Notes: generated from the letters alone by a model not told the origin. A DNA stretch of 64,000 nucleotides from Flavobacteriales bacterium (GCA_027067965.1 JAMOUV010000004.1:62001-126000); one strand, 5' to 3'; shown: positions 1 through 9,480, numbered from the stretch's first letter. Translations and numbers: made by a program.

Positions 1-1
1 C

Positions 2-931
2 AGGGCTTGGGGTCGAGAAAGTGCCGTGTATCGAATAGCAGGAGTAATCGGCGTGATAGCCGGATGGTTTGCCACCGCTCTTATAGCATTTACTGTAGCA
101 GCCATTTTTGCATCCTTAATTTATCATTGGTTCGGCTTCACTTTTATTCTCTTTGCCATCGCCATGTTTTTGGTTTATAAAAATCATCTGCGTTTCAAGA
201 AAGAAACCAAAGAAAAGAAAGAAGAAGTTATCAGCATCACCCATATTATCAGTGACGACTTGAAACAAATACTTACCAAAACCTTTATGCGCTTGAGTTC
301 CTTACTTTCGTTATTAAAAACTCAATATTCGGGCATCGTAGAAGGTATCAAAGCATACGACGACGATAAACTGGAAGAAATTAATACGGATATAAAGAAA
401 ATATTTTCACAAGGCAACAAATTGCGGGAACAATTGTATTATGTACTGCAATATGTGGACAAAAGCCAAATTAAAATTGCCAACAATTATATTAAACTTA
501 TCAACAGGGTGCAAGATATTATTCAATCCTTGCATTTTATCTCCAAAGCATCACGGGATTATATCAACAATCAACATGCGCCCTTGTTAAAAGATCAAAT
601 CCAAGATTTGGAGAATATTTCCAATCGATTTACCGAATTTATCGAAATTGTAGAAAATGCCTATAAGAATAATGATTTTAGTACGCTAAAAAAATTCTAT
701 AAATCCACTTCGGAATTGGAACAAATTATTGACGAAAGCATAGAAAGACAAATCAACAGGGTGCAGGAAGGCAAAGTGGATGTTAAAAATAATGCTTATA
801 TGATGGGAATTCTCAATGAATCGCGTGATTTAATTGATAGTTTCAGACGAATTATTAAAATAAGCATCAAATTGAATAAACCGATTAAAAAAGCCGCCAA
901 TCTTCAACAGGATACCGGTGAAGAATCATAA
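2..931 (+). CDS. PiT-family inorganic phosphate transporter, C-terminal part (5' end outside window)
   Basis: The reading frame is open from base 2, so the gene begins before the window; a GTG at 26 is only an internal codon. The visible 309 residues start with the run AWGRESAVYRIAGV, which I recognise from the late membrane segment of PiT (PHO4) phosphate permeases. Two hydrophobic helices follow (about residues 9-60), then a charged KKETKEKKEE linker and about 230 residues of predicted helix. This tail resembles the PhoU-like cytoplasmic helical domain that Bacteroidota PiT proteins often carry. The protein should import phosphate across the inner membrane using an ion gradient. The family call rests on the short membrane motif and the overall architecture. 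Confidence 0.75.
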   Translation, partial: RAWGRESAVYRIAGVIGVIAGWFATALIAFTVAAIFASLIYHWFGFTFILFAIAMFLVYKNHLRFKKETKEKKEEVISITHIISDDLKQILTKTFMRLSSLLSLLKTQYSGIVEGIKAYDDDKLEEINTDIKKIFSQGNKLREQLYYVLQYVDKSQIKIANNYIKLINRVQDIIQSLHFISKASRDYINNQHAPLLKDQIQDLENISNRFTEFIEIVENAYKNNDFSTLKKFYKSTSELEQIIDESIERQINRVQEGKVDVKNNAYMMGILNESRDLIDSFRRIIKISIKLNKPIKKAANLQQDTGEES

Positions 932-973
932 TAAACCGGGCATATTGGAGTTAGTATAAATAAAAGTTTGCGA

Positions 974-1921
974 ATGAAATTCAGAAAGATTCCGATATTC
1001 ATATTATTTGTCTTTTTTGTCATATCGATGAATGCCCAATTATTTGACACCTCGAAGGATTTCAATTTATTTAGAAAATATAAACCCTGGGGAATTCAAT
1101 TTTCGGCTAATTTATATCCGTTTTACACCCATACGACCCCTTCCGTTGCGGAACTGACACCCTTGCGGTACATGATGTGGGGCGGTTCGGCCGGATTGGT
1201 CTATCATTTGCGTTTTACCAATCATTTCGGGCTCAAATTCAACCTCAAAGCTGAAATGCAACCCGTTTATTCCTATAAATTTCATTTGAATGACGCTCAG
1301 ACAAGCGATGGAAATGATTTTAATGACAATACGGGAAATCAATATGGCTCATTTCAATTCAGGTTACCGGTCGGAATGGAATTTCGAAGTTATTACATGC
1401 GGCGATATATTTTCTTTATGCAAGCCGGTATGGATTTCGGTTATATGTTGGGGTATAACAAGATAAAATCGCATAACACTTATTTTCAAACGGCTTTTAT
1501 AGGTAAAAATTTCTTCACTTACGACCCGTATGTCAAATTCGGATGGTATTATGAATTTCCGCGACTTTTATGGCAAACGGCCATAGTATATCGGCATACT
1601 TTAAAAAATTATTACAAAGGCGGCTATACCGTCAATCATATGAAAACCGCTCCTTCGGAAACGGGATTCATTTCTCAAAGCGGCAAATATATTGGCTTGG
1701 AATTTGTATTGTATTTCAAGCGGCCCGATACCGGCGAAGCCGACTGTCCCGGCAAAGTGCATAGCAAAAAGGTTTTGAAAAGACAACGAGCCATCCAAAA
1801 AGCCCGCCGGCGTGCAGAAAAAGCCGAAGACAAGATTCGCCGAAAAGAAATCAAACGTAACAGAAGATTGAAACGAAAAAACAAAAAGAATAAAAAAAGA
1901 AAAAAATTTATTATATTTTGA
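974..1921 (+). CDS. Outer membrane beta-barrel-like protein with a very basic C-terminal tail
   Basis: This is a 315-residue protein of unknown function. The start is taken at ATG 974, because the frame can open at TTG 968 but MKFRKIP gives a clean signal peptide ending at MNAQ. The middle (about 25-255) is rich in aromatic residues, Gly and alternating hydrophobics, as expected for an outer membrane barrel. The last 55 or so residues are almost all Lys, Arg, Glu and Asn, with runs such as KNKKNKKRKK. Such tails recur in Bacteroidota envelope proteins, but I know of no assigned role. The next gene starts 14 bases after the stop, so the two are probably co-transcribed. Confidence 0.65.
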   Translation: MKFRKIPIFILFVFFVISMNAQLFDTSKDFNLFRKYKPWGIQFSANLYPFYTHTTPSVAELTPLRYMMWGGSAGLVYHLRFTNHFGLKFNLKAEMQPVYSYKFHLNDAQTSDGNDFNDNTGNQYGSFQFRLPVGMEFRSYYMRRYIFFMQAGMDFGYMLGYNKIKSHNTYFQTAFIGKNFFTYDPYVKFGWYYEFPRLLWQTAIVYRHTLKNYYKGGYTVNHMKTAPSETGFISQSGKYIGLEFVLYFKRPDTGEADCPGKVHSKKVLKRQRAIQKARRRAEKAEDKIRRKEIKRNRRLKRKNKKNKKRKKFIIF

Positions 1922-1935
1922 TAAATGTTAGCCCT

Positions 1936-2745
1936 ATGAAAAGATTTATTTACATCGGATTAATCGCCTTATTTATTATTTCTTGCAAAACCGTAAGTTT
2001 TACCGGCAGGAAACAATTGAATTTTATATCCAATTCTCAATTATTCCCGGCCTCTTTCGCCCAATATGATGCATTTTTGAAAGAGCATCCCGTAAGTCAT
2101 GACGAGACCCAAACCGAACGCATTGCACGTATCGGTCAAAGATTGGTTAAAGCCGTAGAATTGTATTATAAATCGAAAGGATGGGAAGATCAATTACAAG
2201 GTTACAAATGGGAATTTAATTTGGTTTCAGATTCGGTAATGAATGCCTTTTGTATGCCGGGCGGCAAGGTGGTTTATTTCGAAGGTTTATTGAAAGTAAC
2301 CGAAACGGACGATGAAATTGCAGCCGTAATGGGGCATGAAATCGCGCATGCTTTGGCCAATCACGGGGCGGAACGTATGTCGCAAATGTACGCCCAAAAT
2401 GCGGGCGCCATTCTCACTTTATTGGCCACGGCCAATGCCTCACCCGAAGACCGGCAAAAATGGATGGCTATTTACGGTTACGGTTCCACATTGGGTGTGA
2501 TACTACCCTACAGCAGAAAACATGAAGCGGAAGCCGATAAAATCGGACAGATTTTAATGGCTATTGCCGGATATAATCCGGATGCGGCCGTCAATGTATG
2601 GATTAAAATGAGCCGGATGGCCGGACAGCAACCGCCGGAATTTATGTCCACTCACCCGTCGCATCAAAAAAGAATCGAAAATTTAAAGAAATGGGCTCCC
2701 GAAGCCAAAAAAATCGCACGAAAATACGGTGTGATATTCCAATAA
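1936..2745 (+). CDS. M48-family zinc metallopeptidase, lipoprotein (LoiP/YcaL-like)
   Basis: This 269-residue protein has an N-terminal lipoprotein signal with the candidate lipid-modified Cys17 (IISC). The zinc site is HEIAH at 134-138, and Glu197 in EAEAD is the likely third ligand, the M48 pattern. It lacks the multiple membrane helices of HtpX, so it resembles the small periplasmic, membrane-anchored M48 proteases (LoiP, YcaL, BepA-like) that act in outer membrane protein quality control. ATG 1936 is preferred over the upstream TTG 1918 because it begins the signal peptide directly. It lies just after an outer membrane protein gene and before slyD, a context that fits envelope protein maintenance. 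Confidence 0.85.
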   Translation: MKRFIYIGLIALFIISCKTVSFTGRKQLNFISNSQLFPASFAQYDAFLKEHPVSHDETQTERIARIGQRLVKAVELYYKSKGWEDQLQGYKWEFNLVSDSVMNAFCMPGGKVVYFEGLLKVTETDDEIAAVMGHEIAHALANHGAERMSQMYAQNAGAILTLLATANASPEDRQKWMAIYGYGSTLGVILPYSRKHEAEADKIGQILMAIAGYNPDAAVNVWIKMSRMAGQQPPEFMSTHPSHQKRIENLKKWAPEAKKIARKYGVIFQ

Positions 2746-2786
2746 TTTGACGTAACTTTATATTTTAATCATTTAAACTTAAAATT

Positions 2787-3275
2787 ATGCCTATCAAACG
2801 CAATCAAGTGGTAAGTATTTCTTACACATTGAAGGACCCCGAAACGGGCGAACTCATCGATCAAAGTACTCCCGACCGGCCTTTGAAATTTATCACGGGT
2901 CTCGGACACATTATTCCCGGTTTGGAAAACGAAATTCTTAAAATGGAGAAAGGCGAAAGTAAAGAAATATTAGTCAAATCGGCCGATGCTTACGGACCGG
3001 TAAATCCCGAAGCCATTCAAGAAATTAATCGAAGCGACTTGGCTCATATCGAAGATTTGAAAGAAGGAATGATTTTGTATGCGCAAGACAGTCAAGGTCA
3101 TCAAATTCCCGTAAAAATCATCAAAGTATCGGATGACAAAGTGACTATCGACCTGAATCATCCTATGGCCGGAAAAGATTTGTTATTCAATGTAAAAATC
3201 ATGGATGTGAGAGATGCCACGGAAGAAGAATTGGCCCACGGACACGTTCATGACGATGACGGACATCATCATTAA
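2787..3275 (+). CDS. slyD: FKBP-type peptidyl-prolyl cis-trans isomerase, SlyD-like
   Basis: This 162-residue protein shows the SlyD pattern. It opens with a split FKBP domain (VVSISYTLKD, then GLGHIIPGLE around 38-47), continues with an insert-in-flap chaperone domain around 70-130, and returns to FKBP strands. It ends in a short His/Asp-rich tail (HGHVHDDDGHHH), which in SlyD binds nickel or zinc; the tail is much shorter than in E. coli SlyD and has no cysteines. The role is proline isomerisation and holding of unfolded chains. The stop overlaps the stop of the convergent gene on the other strand (bases 3272-3275), leaving no room for a terminator between them. Confidence 0.92.
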   Translation: MPIKRNQVVSISYTLKDPETGELIDQSTPDRPLKFITGLGHIIPGLENEILKMEKGESKEILVKSADAYGPVNPEAIQEINRSDLAHIEDLKEGMILYAQDSQGHQIPVKIIKVSDDKVTIDLNHPMAGKDLLFNVKIMDVRDATEEELAHGHVHDDDGHHH

Positions 3276-3616
3276 ATCAATCCTTCTCGTTTGAAGTATT
3301 CGATTATCGCCTTTTTGTAAAAATTAATGTGTTCCTTGCCTTCCAATGAGGGCAAGGATTTTTTTTGTACATAGACGGGCCAACCGTCCGAATCGGTTCC
3401 TTTTTTTTCATAAAAACCTTTCGGTTCCAACACGGCACATGCTCCGATATGCATCAAATTTAATTTATCGTCTTTCGAAAAATCAATAAAACCTTTTCCA
3501 AGTTCCTGTACGCCAATAAGATACAAAATAGTATCCATGGAAGGGGTTTCACCTAAAGTAAAATTTTCCTTAAAAAAATCCTCTATTTTTTTCCATTGAA
3601 TTTCTTGCTCGTCCAT
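3272..3616 (-). CDS. Conserved hypothetical protein, 114 aa
   Basis: I do not recognise a named domain. The protein is 114 residues, soluble and acidic at its start, with helical ends and a central segment ILYLIGVQELGKG that looks like a conserved core. There is no signal peptide or membrane segment. It starts 2 bases after the mgtE stop and its own stop overlaps the slyD stop, so it is the last gene of the dut-rsmA-mgtE transcript. Codon use matches the neighbours, which argues that it is a real gene. I infer no function. Confidence 0.65.
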   Translation of the reverse strand: MDEQEIQWKKIEDFFKENFTLGETPSMDTILYLIGVQELGKGFIDFSKDDKLNLMHIGACAVLEPKGFYEKKGTDSDGWPVYVQKKSLPSLEGKEHINFYKKAIIEYFKREGLI

Positions 3617-3618
3617 CT

Positions 3619-4983
3619 TTAAAAACCTAAAATTATTTTGGCGATACTAAAAAACAAGAACAAACCGATAATATCATTACTGGTGGTAATAAACGGACCT
3701 GTTGCTACGGCGGGGTCGATACCGTACTTGTCTAAAATCAACGGGACGAATGTACCCACCAAAGAAGCATTAATAATCACCACAATTAACGAAATAGCCA
3801 CGGTAACGGCCATCATCAAATCGAAACCTTGCAGAATATGTCCCAAAAATAATTTTCCGATCAAAAGCAACAAAATGGCCAAAACCAATCCGTTAAAAAA
3901 ACTCAAAACAATTTCTTTTAATAATCTTTTCAAGATCGAACCTTGAAAACTACCTTTTGCCAAGGCCTGTACTACAATGGCCGACGATTGCACACCCACA
4001 TTTCCTGCAGTTGCCGCAATCAATGGAGTGAAGAAAAATAAGGTGGCGTATTTGGTTAATGCTTCGCTAAAACCGTTGAGTACCACCACACTTAAAAATC
4101 CACCCAATAAAGCCACAATTAACCAAGGCAATCGGGCTTTCATCATATTTTTGATGGTATCATCCGGTTCCACTTCATCCGCCAAACCGGCTACCATTTG
4201 AAAATCTTTTTCGGCTTCTTCTTGCACGTAATCCATCACATCGTCCAGCGTAATTTGTCCTACCAAATGGCCGAAATCGTCCACTACGGGCACGACAAAC
4301 AAATTATATTTCTGCATTAAATTGGCCACATCCCTTGCATGATCGGATACGTGCACATAATGAATATTCGGGTTATACACATCCTTGATAGCGGCCTTGG
4401 TTGAAGTAGTCAGAAGACGTTTTAAAGATAACCGTCCTTTGAGTTTATTATCATCATCCACCACATAAATGGTATGGACTTGCGGCATATTTTCCGCTTG
4501 TTTTCGCATTTCGCCCACGGCGCGCAAGATATTCCAATTTTCGTTTACTTGGACCAATTCTTTTCCCATCAAACCGCCCGCGGTATCTTCGTCATAGCGC
4601 AATAAATCCACAATATCTTTGGCATGTTCGATGTCATCAATCGAAGTAATGACTTCCTGTTTTTGTTCGGGAGGGAGTTCCGAAAGCAAATCCGCCGCCT
4701 CGTCGGTCTGTAGTTCTTCCACAATTTCGGAAATCTCTTCGGGCGAAAGTTTATCCAATATCTCTTCCTGCAAATCTTCGTCCAATTCCGTAATCACGTC
4801 CGCCTCCACTTCGTCCGGCAATAACCGTAGGATATATACGATTTGATCAATCTCCAATTTTTCCAAAATATCGGCTATATCGGCCGGATGCATACCGTCC
4901 AACAAACTCATCACCATGCGGTTGTCTTTCTTTTCAACCGCCTGTTGCAATCCGGATAATATGTCCTTTTGTTTATTTTGCAT
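3619..4983 (-). CDS. mgtE: Magnesium transporter MgtE
   Basis: This 454-residue protein has the full MgtE layout. An acidic N-terminal helical domain (about 1-125; motifs such as LLDGMHPADIADIL and LPPEQ) is followed by a tandem CBS pair (about 130-255; LMGKELVQV, VDDFGHLVGQITLDD) and five membrane helices (about 280-454). MgtE is a homodimeric Mg2+ channel whose cytoplasmic N and CBS domains close the pore when Mg2+ is high. Its start overlaps the rsmA end by 11 bases, so translation is probably coupled. Ribosome-methylating RsmA next to a Mg2+ channel is common operon packing and need not mean a functional link. Confidence 0.95.
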   Translation of the reverse strand: MQNKQKDILSGLQQAVEKKDNRMVMSLLDGMHPADIADILEKLEIDQIVYILRLLPDEVEADVITELDEDLQEEILDKLSPEEISEIVEELQTDEAADLLSELPPEQKQEVITSIDDIEHAKDIVDLLRYDEDTAGGLMGKELVQVNENWNILRAVGEMRKQAENMPQVHTIYVVDDDNKLKGRLSLKRLLTTSTKAAIKDVYNPNIHYVHVSDHARDVANLMQKYNLFVVPVVDDFGHLVGQITLDDVMDYVQEEAEKDFQMVAGLADEVEPDDTIKNMMKARLPWLIVALLGGFLSVVVLNGFSEALTKYATLFFFTPLIAATAGNVGVQSSAIVVQALAKGSFQGSILKRLLKEIVLSFFNGLVLAILLLLIGKLFLGHILQGFDLMMAVTVAISLIVVIINASLVGTFVPLILDKYGIDPAVATGPFITTSNDIIGLFLFFSIAKIILGF

Positions 4984-5743
4984 CTCGTTGCATCAAATCA
5001 TATAATTTTAAGAAATCACCGGGGGCCAATTCTTCGGCTCTTTTGGACATGAATTCGGTCCATGGCTTTTCGAGCGGCAAGTTAATACTTTTTAAACTGT
5101 TTCTCAAAGTTTTTCTGCGCTGATTAAAGGCCGTTTTGACCAATTTTTTCAATTCATCAAAATCGACCTCCGGCATATTCTCTTTCCGTTCCATCTTTAA
5201 GACGGCCGAATGTACTTTGGGAGGTGGAACAAACACGCCCGGCGGCACGGAAAATAATATTTTTACTTGATAAAATAATTGGGTCAATACGGACAAAATA
5301 CCATACACTTTGCTACCGGGTTGGGCGGCAATCCTTTCGGCCACCTCGGTTTGAAACATGCCCACGGCTTCGGGAACTAACAAGCGATTTTCCAGTATTT
5401 TAAACACAATTTGGGTAGAAATGTTATAAGGAAAATTTCCAATAATACCCATGGGAGCATTCCGGCTGAGGGCGGCCAAATCGGTTTTTAAAAAATCTCC
5501 GTGGATGATTTGAATATGTTTGTCTTTATATTTTTTCTTTAAAAATTCATAGGCCTCTTCATCCTTTTCTATCAGGATTAATTTCAAGGGCAAATCAATC
5601 AAAAAATCGGTAAGGAATCCCGTACCGGGACCCACTTCCACCAGGTAATCGTATTTTGAAGGGTCAAGGGCCCGGACGATTTTACCGGCAATATTTTTAT
5701 CTTTTAAAAAATGCTGGCCGTAATGCTTTTTGGGGCGAACCAT
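4973..5743 (-). CDS. rsmA: 16S rRNA (adenine1518/1519-N6)-dimethyltransferase
   Basis: This 256-residue RsmA/KsgA protein dimethylates two adjacent adenines in helix 45 of 16S rRNA late in 30S assembly. It starts with the family N-terminus KKHYGQHFLKD. SAM motif I is VEVGPGTGFLT (35-45), and the catalytic motif IV reads NFPY at 103-106 (NLPY in E. coli). The C-terminal helical domain carries FNQRRKTLRNSL, typical for this enzyme. It is the second gene of a dut-rsmA-mgtE run, 3 bases after dut and overlapping mgtE by 11. Confidence 0.96.
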   Translation of the reverse strand: MVRPKKHYGQHFLKDKNIAGKIVRALDPSKYDYLVEVGPGTGFLTDFLIDLPLKLILIEKDEEAYEFLKKKYKDKHIQIIHGDFLKTDLAALSRNAPMGIIGNFPYNISTQIVFKILENRLLVPEAVGMFQTEVAERIAAQPGSKVYGILSVLTQLFYQVKILFSVPPGVFVPPPKVHSAVLKMERKENMPEVDFDELKKLVKTAFNQRRKTLRNSLKSINLPLEKPWTEFMSKRAEELAPGDFLKLYDLMQRDAK

Positions 5744-5746
5744 GTT

Positions 5747-6187
5747 TTATTTTTTTCCGGTACTTCCGAATCCACCGGCGCCACGTTCGGTTTCGTCGAG
5801 TTCATCTACCGGGTGCCATTGAATTTGCTCGAATTTATTAATCACCATTTGAGCGATTCTATCCCCGTCGTTTATCACAAATTCTTCTTGCGAAAGGTTA
5901 ATCATAATAATTTTAATTTCCCCCCTGTAATCGGCATCAACGGTGCCGGGAGTATTAAGCAAAGTAATGCCGTGTTTGATGGCCAATCCGCTTCTCGGCC
6001 TGATTTGGGCTTCATATCCCGGGGGCAAAGCAATATAAAGTCCGGTAGGCAGCAACTTGCGTTCACCCGGCTTGAGAACCACCGGTTCGTTCAAATCGGC
6101 ACGCAAATCCATGCCGGCCGATTGGGAGGTTTCGTAGGAAGGTAAAGGGTGCTTGGAGCGATTAATAATAGAGACTTTTAACATCAT
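5747..6187 (-). CDS. dut: dUTP diphosphatase (trimeric dUTPase)
   Basis: All five trimeric dUTPase motifs are present in 146 residues: AGMDLRA (I), PRSG (II), GTVDADYRG (III, with the catalytic Asp), GDRIAQ (IV) and the glycine-rich C-terminal GAGGFGSTG (V) that closes over the substrate. The enzyme hydrolyses dUTP to dUMP and PPi, which keeps uracil out of DNA and feeds dTMP synthesis. I place the start at ATG 6187 (ATG 6184 is also possible); the frame extends to a TTG at 6202 but that lies on the -7 box. It heads the transcript through rsmA and mgtE. Confidence 0.95.
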   Translation of the reverse strand: MMLKVSIINRSKHPLPSYETSQSAGMDLRADLNEPVVLKPGERKLLPTGLYIALPPGYEAQIRPRSGLAIKHGITLLNTPGTVDADYRGEIKIIMINLSQEEFVINDGDRIAQMVINKFEQIQWHPVDELDETERGAGGFGSTGKK

Positions 6188-6199
6188 TGACTTTTTTTG

Positions 6200-6207
6200 C
6201 AAAGTTA
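6200..6207 (-). promoter_or_regulatory. Probable Bacteroidota -7 box upstream of dut
   Basis: Read on the minus strand this is TAACTTTG, an exact match to the TAnnTTTG -7 element of Bacteroidota promoters, 12 bases before ATG 6187. I see no TTG -33 element at 17-23 bases upstream, so only half of the promoter is supported. Confidence 0.5.
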
Positions 6208-6232
6208 AAGAAATGGATTTAAAATTTTTCCA

Positions 6233-6262
6233 TTAAAAAAAAGCCGGGAAATTTCCCGGCTT
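6233..6262 (-). terminator. Rho-independent terminator of the collagen-like lipoprotein gene
   Basis: A perfect 22-base palindrome (6241-6262; AAGCCGGGAAA and its complement) is followed, in minus-strand reading, by a run of T. It lies 24 bases after the stop of the lipoprotein gene and separates that gene from dut. Confidence 0.85.
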
Positions 6263-6286
6263 TATGTGCATTGAATCAGAAGTTTT

Positions 6287-6817
6287 TTATGGTTCAATTT
6301 TGTAATAAGCGCATACATCATAATAGTTTTTTACATCCACTCCTTCTTGACTTAAATGTTCAAGAATCGATTGTTTTGAACTATTACTTGCATGTTGTCC
6401 ACCGGGAATGATCACATATCTAAATTTATTGGATGAAGGAATAACGAATGGCGTATTATTGGTGTTATCTTTTAAAAAATAATATAAAATAACATGATTA
6501 ACTCTTATTTTGAAATCAAAATAAAGTATATCAGCTATAGTAGGTAATTGCCAGACATCATTCGCATAATTCTTCCAATATACCAATACTACACCATGAT
6601 CAAATACATCCTGCGTGAGTTCATTCTCTGAAATATCATATTTCTGCACCTTTGTTCCGTAAAAATTATCCTCCGACCAGGTAGGCGTAATCCAATCGGA
6701 ATAAATTACATTAGCCGTCCCGGGAGGACCTTGAGGACCTTCAGGTCCTTGACAAGATAACATTAATCCAATAATTAATGCAAAGAACAAATAGCTTAGT
6801 TTTTTGAAGTTTTTCAT
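6287..6817 (-). CDS. Lipoprotein with a short collagen-like GPxGPxG stretch
   Basis: This 176-residue protein begins with a lipoprotein signal peptide and lipobox LMLSC (Cys22). Immediately after the lipidated Cys comes GPEGPQGPPG, three Gly-X-Y triplets as in collagen. The rest is a compact domain of aromatic and beta-like character (DWITPTWSEDNFYG, VILYYFLKD, YVIIPGG) that I cannot assign. Short collagen-like linkers next to the lipid anchor occur in other Bacteroidota surface lipoproteins, probably as stalks; three triplets are too few for a stable triple helix. The gene stands alone, 100 bases after nqrF, and ends in its own strong terminator. Confidence 0.7.
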   Translation of the reverse strand: MKNFKKLSYLFFALIIGLMLSCQGPEGPQGPPGTANVIYSDWITPTWSEDNFYGTKVQKYDISENELTQDVFDHGVVLVYWKNYANDVWQLPTIADILYFDFKIRVNHVILYYFLKDNTNNTPFVIPSSNKFRYVIIPGGQHASNSSKQSILEHLSQEGVDVKNYYDVCAYYKIEP

Positions 6818-6916
6818 GGCTTTATGATTTAAATGTTTAGTGAAAAGTATCTCAATGTCAAATCATTTGGAATGACAAAAATCATAAAATGCTTAACTCA
6901 TATTTTTATGTTTTTT

Positions 6917-8218
6917 TTACCCACCGAAATCGTCATACCGGATGTTTTCGGGCGGCACGCCCAAATCTTCCAACATTTGAACCACGGCCTTGTTCATCAT
7001 CGGCGGGCCGCAGAAGTAATACTCGATATCTTCGGGTGTGGGATGTTTGCTTAAATAATTGTCATATAATGCTTGATGGACAAATCCTATAAATCCTTCT
7101 CCTTCCGGGTCGTCCAGTGATTTTTTCACTTTCCAGTTATCTTCGGGCAACGGGTCGCTCAATACCACATAGAATTTAAAGTTGGGAAATTCCTTCTCCA
7201 ATCCGCGGAAATGATTCAGATAAAACAGTTCCATTCTGGACCGTCCACCATACCAATAAGATACTTTTCGATCGGTTTTCAAGGTCTTAAACAGGTGGAA
7301 CAAATGCGATCGCATGGGTGCCATACCCGCGCCACCGCCGATATATACCATTTCGGCATCACTATCCTCGTTGATAAAGAATTCGCCGTAAGGTCCGGAA
7401 ATGACCACTTTATCGCCCGGTTTTCGTGAAAAAATATAGGAAGAAGCAATTCCGGGATTTACATCCATCCAGGTATTTTTCTTTCTATCCCATGGCGGAG
7501 TGGCAATACGGACATTCAACATAATGCGACGTCCTTCGGCCGGATAACTGGCCATGGAATAGGCCCGGATAACTTCCTCGTCGTTACGCATAACCAAAGG
7601 CCATAAGTTATATTTATCCCAAATAGGTTTGAATTTATCCGGTTCGCCGGGATGTTCTTCGGGATGAGCCGTAATATCTATATCGGTATATTTCACCGTA
7701 CAAGGCGGCACTTCGATTTGAATATAACCACCCGGTTTATAATTAATATCTTCGGGCACTTCCACCACAAATTCTTTAATAAAAGATGCCACATTATAAT
7801 TGGACACCACGGTAGCTTCCCATTTCTTCACACCGAATACTTCTTCGGGCACCTCAATTTCCATATCTTCCTTCACCTTCACTTGACAACCCAGCCGCCA
7901 TCCTTCTTCTTTTTCTTTTTTGGTAAAATGCGGTTCCTCGGTCGGCAATAATTGGCCGCCGCCCTTCAAAACTCTCACTTTACATTGCACACAACTACCT
8001 TTCCCTCCACATGCCGACGGAATAAAAATTCCTTGTTCGGCCAATGTACTCAACAAAGTTCCGCCCGATTCGACCTCCAGTTCCTTCTCACCATTGACAA
8101 TAATCTTAACTTTTCCGCCCGGAACCAATTTGGCTTTAGCGTATAACAACATCGCCACCAACAGGAGCACCACAGCCAAAAAAACGAGTACACTTATTGA
8201 AATTAATTTAATATCCAT
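6917..8218 (-). CDS. nqrF: Na+-translocating NADH:quinone reductase subunit F
   Basis: NqrF is the electron entry subunit: it oxidises NADH through FAD and passes electrons to a 2Fe-2S cluster. In these 433 residues one sees a single N-terminal membrane anchor (about 5-25), a ferredoxin-like domain with ligands Cys70, Cys76, Cys79 and Cys111, an FAD domain with RAYSMASYP around 215, and an NADH-binding domain with [12 protein letters not shown] and CGPPMMN. Cysteine positions and length match the well-studied NqrF proteins. It is the last gene of nqrABCDEF, 14 bases after nqrE. Confidence 0.97.
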   Translation of the reverse strand: MDIKLISISVLVFLAVVLLLVAMLLYAKAKLVPGGKVKIIVNGEKELEVESGGTLLSTLAEQGIFIPSACGGKGSCVQCKVRVLKGGGQLLPTEEPHFTKKEKEEGWRLGCQVKVKEDMEIEVPEEVFGVKKWEATVVSNYNVASFIKEFVVEVPEDINYKPGGYIQIEVPPCTVKYTDIDITAHPEEHPGEPDKFKPIWDKYNLWPLVMRNDEEVIRAYSMASYPAEGRRIMLNVRIATPPWDRKKNTWMDVNPGIASSYIFSRKPGDKVVISGPYGEFFINEDSDAEMVYIGGGAGMAPMRSHLFHLFKTLKTDRKVSYWYGGRSRMELFYLNHFRGLEKEFPNFKFYVVLSDPLPEDNWKVKKSLDDPEGEGFIGFVHQALYDNYLSKHPTPEDIEYYFCGPPMMNKAVVQMLEDLGVPPENIRYDDFGG

Positions 8219-8232
8219 TTTCTATTTTTAAT

Positions 8233-8847
8233 TTAGATTTTTATTCCCATAAATGCCAAAAATCCGATGGCCATCAGGCCGGTGATAATAAAAGCAATAC
8301 CCAAGCCACGCAATGGAGCGGGCACGTTTGAATAGGCGATTTTTTCTCTAATGGCAGCCAAAAATACAATGGCGAGCAACCACCCTATTCCGGAACCTAA
8401 TCCGTAAACAAAGGCCTCACTCAAATGAGTAAATCCTTTTTGTTGCATAAATAACGAGCCACCCAAAATAGCACAGTTTACGGCAATCAAAGGCAAGAAA
8501 ATACCCAAAGATGCATATAATGCGGGAGCAAAACGCTCTACAAACATTTCAACCAATTGTACCATGGAAGCAATGACGGCTATAAACATGATAAAGGTTA
8601 AGAAACTCAAATCCACATCGGCCAAAGACGGGTGCAACCATTTCAACGCACCGGGTTGCAAAAGATACTTATTCAGTAAGAAGTTAATGGGCACGGTAAT
8701 GCCCAATACGAAAATCACGGCCACACCGAGTCCTACCGATGTTTTTACCTTTTTGGATACGGCCAAATAGGAACACATACCCAAAAAGAAGGCGAAAATC
8801 ATGTTTTCGATAAAAATGCTCTTTATGAAAATATTTAATAGTTCCAT
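8233..8847 (-). CDS. nqrE: Na+-translocating NADH:quinone reductase subunit E
   Basis: NqrE (204 residues, six membrane helices) pairs with NqrD in the membrane core of the sodium pump. The two cysteines that hold the shared intramembrane iron-sulfur centre are visible at Cys25 ([11 protein letters not shown]) and Cys125 ([11 protein letters not shown]). NqrE and NqrD face opposite ways in the membrane and are paralogous, which fits the similar motifs in the two genes. The gene follows nqrD by 4 bases. Confidence 0.96.
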   Translation of the reverse strand: MELLNIFIKSIFIENMIFAFFLGMCSYLAVSKKVKTSVGLGVAVIFVLGITVPINFLLNKYLLQPGALKWLHPSLADVDLSFLTFIMFIAVIASMVQLVEMFVERFAPALYASLGIFLPLIAVNCAILGGSLFMQQKGFTHLSEAFVYGLGSGIGWLLAIVFLAAIREKIAYSNVPAPLRGLGIAFIITGLMAIGFLAFMGIKI

Positions 8848-8851
8848 CGTA

Positions 8852-9478
8852 TTATTCTTTTTCGGTTAAACCGGGCATCAAACTTCTTTGTACCCAAATA
8901 ATAATTCCTACCGTAATTAATGCCATTGCGGGCATCAACATCATACCGTTGTCCATATATCCGTGTTGGTAGAACCAGTCAGGAATAACTTTTATATTAA
9001 ATAAAGTTCCCGACCCGAACAATTCGCGGAAAAAGGCCACGATAATTAAAATCAATCCGTAACCGGCTCCATTCCCGATTCCATCCAAGAATGAGGCCCA
9101 CGGCTTATTGTCCATCGCAAATGCTTCCAAACGGCCCATAACAATACAGTTGGTAATAATTAATCCGACAAAAACGGATAATTGCTTGCTCACATCATAG
9201 GCAAATGCCTTCAGAAACAAATCCACCAAAATAACCAATGAAGCAATAACGACCAATTGCACGATAATTCTAATCCGCATGGGAATGTAATTTCTGATAA
9301 GGGAAATAATCACGTTACTAAATCCCAAAACCACCATTACCGATAATGCCATGACTACGGCGGGCATCAATTTGACCGTCACGGCCAAAGCCGAACAAAT
9401 ACCTAAGACCTGCACGGTAATGGGGTTGTTTTCAAAAAGCGGATCCAATAATATTTCTCTTTGCTTTTTTGAAGCCAT
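8852..9478 (-). CDS. nqrD: Na+-translocating NADH:quinone reductase subunit D
   Basis: NqrD is an integral membrane subunit of 208 residues with six helices. It carries the expected paired cysteines, Cys28 ([11 protein letters not shown]) and Cys111 ([11 protein letters not shown]), for the NqrD/NqrE iron centre. The motif TNCIVMGR is characteristic of the NqrD/RnfE family. Its position between nqrC and nqrE, with gaps of 2-4 bases, separates it from the related Rnf subunit. It takes part in coupling electron flow to Na+ export. Confidence 0.96.
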   Translation of the reverse strand: MASKKQREILLDPLFENNPITVQVLGICSALAVTVKLMPAVVMALSVMVVLGFSNVIISLIRNYIPMRIRIIVQLVVIASLVILVDLFLKAFAYDVSKQLSVFVGLIITNCIVMGRLEAFAMDNKPWASFLDGIGNGAGYGLILIIVAFFRELFGSGTLFNIKVIPDWFYQHGYMDNGMMLMPAMALITVGIIIWVQRSLMPGLTEKE

Positions 9479-9480
9479 AA

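Noticed and set aside
3272-3275. Overlapping stops of slyD and the convergent gene as a sign of an error
   Set aside because: Both frames look real and complete; overlapping convergent stops occur in compact genomes.
7652-8231. Plus-strand open frames across nqrF
   Set aside because: They are antisense shadows with Phe/His-rich or low-complexity translations and no start context. The minus-strand NqrF is certain.
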